Below, one piece after another: positions 59,505 to 64,000 of a stretch of DNA of 64,000 bases. The DNA comes from Syngnathus acus (Eukaryota > Chordata > Actinopteri > Syngnathiformes > Syngnathidae), in NCBI RefSeq assembly GCF_901709675.1, contig NC_051092.1, positions 255,501-319,500 of the forward strand, in the 5' to 3' direction. Under the pieces are notes generated by a model. That model did not search any database. It was not told the origin of the DNA and worked only from the letters and a program-made list of their open reading frames with translations. Each line of letters starts with the position of its first letter. Positions within the stretch are counted from its first letter, which is position 1. Both the position numbers and the translations under genes were made by a program.

Positions 59505-61132
59505 TTAGTCGCTCAGTCTCCAGTCCGGACGGAGGGAGCGGCTCCTCCTCCGCTTCTTGTCGCCCTCCCTGCGCCGGCCCAGCCGGGCCTTTTTTTTCCT
59601 CTTGGTGGCCACCTTGAGCGGGCGGTCCTTGTAGGCCAGCGCCTTGTTGGTCTCCTGCGGCAGAACGGGGCCCTCGCGCTCCGACCCGAAGCCGTGAGGC
59701 AGGTTCTTGGTGGCCTCCGGGGGCTTCTGGTGGAGGTCGTTGCCGCTGAAGTTGGGCGAGGCTCCGCCGTGAGCGGGCGGCGCCCGCTCGTCGGCCGTGT
59801 GCACCTCCTCCAGGAGCTCCTGCAGCCACAGGCGACGCTTGAGCTCCTGCATGCTGCGGCCTTTGTCGTGCATCAGCTGGGCGTGGCTCACCGACCGCCG
59901 CCTGCCGGCAGAGGGCGACGTTGGGTCAAACGGACGCCGGAGACCAGGGAGATTTGCTTTGGTCGTCATGCCGGCCAACTAAGGCGGCCGGCTGGCGCTA
60001 CGACGCAAGCCCTTCCTCACATTTCATCTCACGCATGATCGTGTCTGTGTGAATCACGTTACGATTCCAAATGGCACGAGACGGAGTGGGCTAGACAAGT
60101 GGCGCTAGGCTGCAGAAGAAGAGATGAGCGACCGCCGTACCAAATTCAGCCGTGGTAGTTATCTCATCTATCTGAAGGAGCTTAAAAAGTCATTAAGGCA
60201 TCTTACGATGGCACGAGGTCCCTCCCGATCTTCTGCGAGGAGTGACCCCGCAAATGGCAGGCAGACAAGGAAACAAGTGGCAACACCCGACCGATAGCAC
60301 ACAGAGACCTCCCCACTGAGTGCAAAGAAATACGCCTTGTAAATTTGGCACGGCGCAAAGAAAAACATGTGCGACAAGTAGGCCGCCGCCCTCCTCGCTC
60401 TTCTGTTTTACCGCCATGGGCCAAAGCAGCAGCAGCAGCCGCAGCAGCCGCAGAAGCGTGTCAATTGTCATCTAATGGCCGCCACGTGTCGCACCGATAA
60501 ACACGCAAAGGGGCGAAAAACACTTCAACGCGATGATCTTCGACAAAGCTTGGACTGAAACGCACTGCGTTCAACTTCCTTTTGTCAATACAATAGCTAG
60601 AGAAAGAAAATGGACCAAATCGTTTCTGTCTTTTAACCAGCGCACCGAGAGGCCAGACAAACAGACAAGAAGGACTTAGTGGAAGCCAAGCAAGCGAACC
60701 CGAACTGAAAACAATCCAATTTGCGTTCACCATACGGTGACTGCAGAGCATGGCGCAAAATATTGACAGGAGTCTAAAACACAAAGGAACGCTCAGATCT
60801 GAGAAAAAGATTTGCTTCCTTGCCACCACTACCATTAGGTGCTGGTGGTGAAGTTGAGCTGGGCTCGGAACAGTAGAGGGCAGCAAAAACGACTTTGCGC
60901 TTGAGCCCAGGAATGTTTCTGTCCGAGCCAGACAAAGTCACTTGCATTGCCACTTGACGGCACCGGCGCGCTTATCGGACGAGCGGAACCCGAGCTACCG
61001 CTTTGGAAGGTGGAAAAGAACTCACGTTCGGCCGCTCAGCGCGTCCGCTGGCCTCCCGTGCGGCGTCACCGGAGAACACAGCAGCAACGCAGCCAGAGTC
61101 CAGTGATGAAGTAGCACCACGGAGGAGCACAT
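59505..61132 (-). CDS. pthlh: PTHLH, parathyroid hormone-like hormone (PTHrP)
   Basis: Secreted hormone acting through PTH receptors on cartilage, bone and calcium balance. Two coding exons: 61026-61132 (107 nt) and 59505-59901 (397 nt), joined in phase 2, give 167 residues. Exon 1 encodes a signal peptide (MCSSVVLLHHWTLAALLLCS) and short pro-region. The dibasic RR at 37-38 sits at the prohormone cleavage site. The mature peptide begins SVSHAQLMHDKGRSMQELKR with RLWLQELLEEVHTAD, the receptor-binding 1-34 region. TQETNK-like PQETNKALAYKDRPLK and the basic cluster KRKKKARLGRRR (PTHrP nuclear-localisation type) follow. The exon split just before the mature peptide is the standard PTH/PTHrP layout. 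The teleost a/b paralogue is not resolved. 5' UTR exons probably lie upstream of 61.13 kb. Confidence 0.94.
59902..61025. other. pthlh intron between signal-peptide and hormone exons
   Basis: A 1.1-kb intron with AGC repeats near 60426-60450. No other exon was seen. Confidence 0.6.
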
Positions 61133-63620
61133 CCTTCCTTCCTTGTTGCCAGGCTAAAAACTGAACAACACTTTAGTTAGGTCCAACCGAAAAGGGCCCT
61201 TGTGCTGGCACAGGTGAGACAAGAAGCAAAGGCTACTTACGTGACACTTTTGACAGTCTGCCCAAAGCGGGAGCTCCTACAAACGCTCTTCTGGTTAATG
61301 AAGCGACGTCAAATGATTTGGGCTGAAAGTTCTGTGCGTATCCATTGGCGCCAAGGCAGCCCGGGGAAATCCCCCGCCAGTCTTTTCCATTCGTTTGCCT
61401 CCCGACAGTGTGAGCCGGGCTATTTATTTCTCCCCGCTGTGTGGCAATTTCAAAACAAAAATGGATAAAGATAGTCACCAGGCGGTAGAAACGGCGGCAG
61501 CCAGCGAGCGTGCGTGCGTGCGTGCGTGACCTGGGCCCACCGGCTGCACTTGGACGTGAGGTGGTCTCACCAAGACTGGAGCATCTTCTGCGGTGGTCCG
61601 CGCAGCAGCTTCTGAGAGACGCTTTCACTCTGAGTCAGCCTGTGTGTCTGAGAGAGGGGAGGGGGGGGGGGGGGGCGCCGGGGGTGGGGGGGACTCCAAA
61701 CTCCTCTTTGGGTTTGAAGATGCAGGCACCACCTCGGTACAGTTGAGTTGTTAACGCCCTGCCTCCCCGTCCCGTCCCTTCCCGTCCTCCAAAGTTTGCA
61801 CTCACCTGCGCTGACAAGAGGGCGGCGTTCGTGACAACGCTCCAATCTCGCCCGCCCGCCCGCCCGCCCGCCAGCCGCGACCTGGAGCCAAAGGGCAGCA
61901 AGTTCAACTCCTGTTATGCGTACGTTCCAAAGTCCAGGCCCTCTCTCACTTTCCATCTTTCTTTGGATTTGTTTTGCCGCGGAGAATTGCTTGCTCTCCT
62001 CAAAAGATGGGGCCAGAGAGGGATGGGTACATGGGATGATTCAAGTACATTTGGACTGCAGCTCAGGATTCTCCTGACAGACTCAACAAATCTGACAAAG
62101 AGAAATCTGCCATGAAAATGCACAGCATAAAGTGTCTTGTCAAATGAAAAAGGAGTAACAGGTGGCGGGGGGAAGGGGGGCCAACGCACACAAGGAGGCC
62201 CTAACCGCTGGCTGGCCCAGGGGAGAACGTCCGGAACCTCAGAGAAAGCCAACCCGCAGGGTTGTCAGCCTGCAGAAGTTTCCCCTTTTGCAAATAAAAG
62301 CGAGCGGCGCGGCACGGCACGCCAGCCGCGACGCCCATCCTGATTTACGAGGACGCTGACGTCGCCCGCTCAGTCGGCGAGCGCCGCCGGCACCGGGCGT
62401 CGGCCGGTCGGCGTCACGTCTTCCCTTTTGTGGAAAACACCCAGCCACCCCACCGCCGCCGGGAGAGCCGAAGATCTCCGTGTGAGAAAAGCCCAAAGAA
62501 GTTTGCAGTGACCTTGGGCGTCCGTCCTGGTCACTTCCAATGAGCTTCTCAAGAGCTTTGGGCGGAAAGTAAAAAAAAAAGACTGACGCCGCTGAAGGCC
62601 AAGTGATGCGTTGTGTTGTTTTGTTTGCTGCGTCATGGCGACCGCCTGAGCGAGCCCTCCGCCTACTTGCCGCTTCTATTGAAATGCAGCGGTTGCCAGT
62701 TTGATCTGAAAGGGACAAGTGATCGTCACATCCCGCCTAAATGTTGAGACTTTTGCAAAAAGTCTGACATGGCATGGCCCAACGTATCCTTTGCACATTT
62801 GCAAGCGAAAAGACGGCGCAACCAGGTGCACGTCCGTCCGGCACATTTGCGCTCAGGCTCAGCCAAGCATTTTTGCCATCATCTCGCTCCCTCTTCAATC
62901 TCTCCAAGAATTGCTCGCTCGCGTGATATACGATCGGCCTCGGCCTCCTCCTCCGTCTGCCGGGCCGGGCCGGGCCCACTTCCTTATTTACAGCTAAGCT
63001 TTTTTCTTTTTTAAACGTTAACCATAAACGTCAGGCTCCTGGAGACAGAGAGTCGGGGAGGTCCGAAACGGGACAAAAGCGTGTTGTCCAGACTCGCTCT
63101 CCAGTGCAGCTACATTAAATCATTATTTTTCAGACAGGAAATATCTGCCAATGCACATTTTGCCTGTGAAATATGTTTCTAAGATGAAACGATTCCAGCG
63201 CTTTCAATCCCCTTCTGCTTCTTTTTAGCAGGAGAAAGCGTTGCTTTTTGGGGGGGGTTTCCCATTGACCTCAGCGATGCTCCTCTTCCAGCACGGAGGC
63301 CTTCTTCACGTTTGGAGTAGAAATTGTGAATAGAAATGAGCATGTTTTGAATTGAAGTGATTTGAAAGCAGCAGCAGCCGCCGCCTATGCGGCCAACCGG
63401 ACTTAATTCCAGCTGGGCTATTTTTTATTGATACGCTGATTTTTGGAACAGGCAAATTCCCAAAAGTTTGCGATGCCTGCCCCTTAGTGACTGAAAGGAC
63501 CGTCGGGCGTGTGCTGTGCGGCCGGCCGCGTGGGGCCGTGGTCTGCCCGCACCCGCCCGCGACCCGTCACCCAAAACATTAGCATAAACCTCAGCCGGCC
63601 TGCCAAGCAACACACACACG

Positions 63621-63652
<32 letters not shown>

Positions 63653-64000
63653 TCTGGTGGGGCTGCAAAGACGGCTCTGTCTGGTGGCGCTGGCTGCTGT
63701 GGCTTTGCGAGGGAGGGCAGATGTAAAACCCCAGCGTGGTGTTTTACGCCGCTGTGGCTTGCGGCGGGCGATGCCGTGGCATGGCCCGTGGAACACTCTT
63801 TTTTGCCCGCCGGCCGCAACTCGCGCCCGCGCTCTGCTGTGCTGTCCGCCCAGAAAGAAGATGAAGAAGGCGTCTGTCAGCATGGATGCACATCTTTGGC
63901 ATTTCAAATGGCCATCTCCGGTAAATCACGGTAGTCCACTTCTTCTTGCTTACTCGGTGGCTTTCATTGCAGCAGACGATGGGTAGCAACATTTTTGGCC
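61133..64000. other. region upstream of pthlh
   Basis: Presumed pthlh 5' UTR exons and promoter. It contains TGCG (61507-61527), a G-run (61654-61672), CGCC (61849-61871), CGGGC (62960-62976), TTTTT/GGGG (63246-63258) and GGCT (63622-63650) simple repeats. Minus-strand AATAAA occurs at about 63423-63428, which could end a further minus-strand gene outside the window, but no exon was identified. Confidence 0.4.

Noticed and set aside
63425-63907. Minus-strand 160-residue frame near the window end
   Set aside because: It is Ser/Ala/Gln-rich and spans a GGCT simple repeat; no family resemblance and no start or splice support.

Overview
The window looks like genomic DNA from a bony fish, most likely a teleost with a compact genome. 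Genes are split into many short exons with GT/AG junctions and mostly small introns. Simple-sequence repeats are abundant. The proteins match vertebrate families over their whole length. Species cannot be told from sequence reading alone. Exon joins below were made by hand: I required reading-phase continuity and agreement with the protein families as I remember them.

Layout: ten protein-coding genes, nine on the minus strand and one (asb13) on the plus strand. (1) 144-8542, 5' part of celf2, an RNA-binding protein gene whose remainder lies beyond base 1. (2) 10273-14449, taf3, a TFIID subunit with histone fold and PHD finger. (3) 16451-21865, a TASOR-family gene, probably tasor2; the first exon was not found. 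(4) 23746-27006 plus, asb13, an ankyrin/SOCS-box protein; intron 3 carries a 1.26-kb GC-rich minisatellite. (5) 28253-31888, net1, a RhoA exchange factor. (6) 35436-37443, slc35b4, a nucleotide-sugar transporter. (7) 46140-47621, kcna1, and (8) 50829-52205, a kcna6-like gene, both intronless Kv1 channels. (9) 56475-57425, an intronless class A GPCR I cannot name. (10) 59505-61132, pthlh (PTHrP).

The first five genes keep the order and orientations I recall for human 10p15-p14 (NET1, ASB13, TASOR2, TAF3, CELF2), but without GATA3, which in human lies between TAF3 and CELF2. slc35b4 (human 7q) and the kcna1/kcna6/pthlh group (human 12p) follow, so synteny breaks between 31.9 and 46.1 kb. The genes do not form one pathway. 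They are chromosomal neighbours covering transcription and chromatin (taf3, tasor2), RNA processing (celf2), signalling (asb13, net1, GPCR, pthlh) and membrane transport or excitability (slc35b4, kcna1, kcna6).

Intergenic DNA is mostly simple repeats (tetranucleotide GGCA/TGCC and CTAT arrays, CA/GT tracts), one TA-flanked inverted-repeat DNA transposon at 38848-39759, short LINE-tail-like fragments and scattered CTCF-like motifs. I found no tRNA, rRNA, CRISPR array or bacterial-type feature. Nothing convincingly represents a new system. The most unusual items are the asb13 intronic array, which is open in several frames; the residue changes at the Kv1 pore-mouth position and in the GPCR DRY motif; and an awkward splice junction in tasor2.
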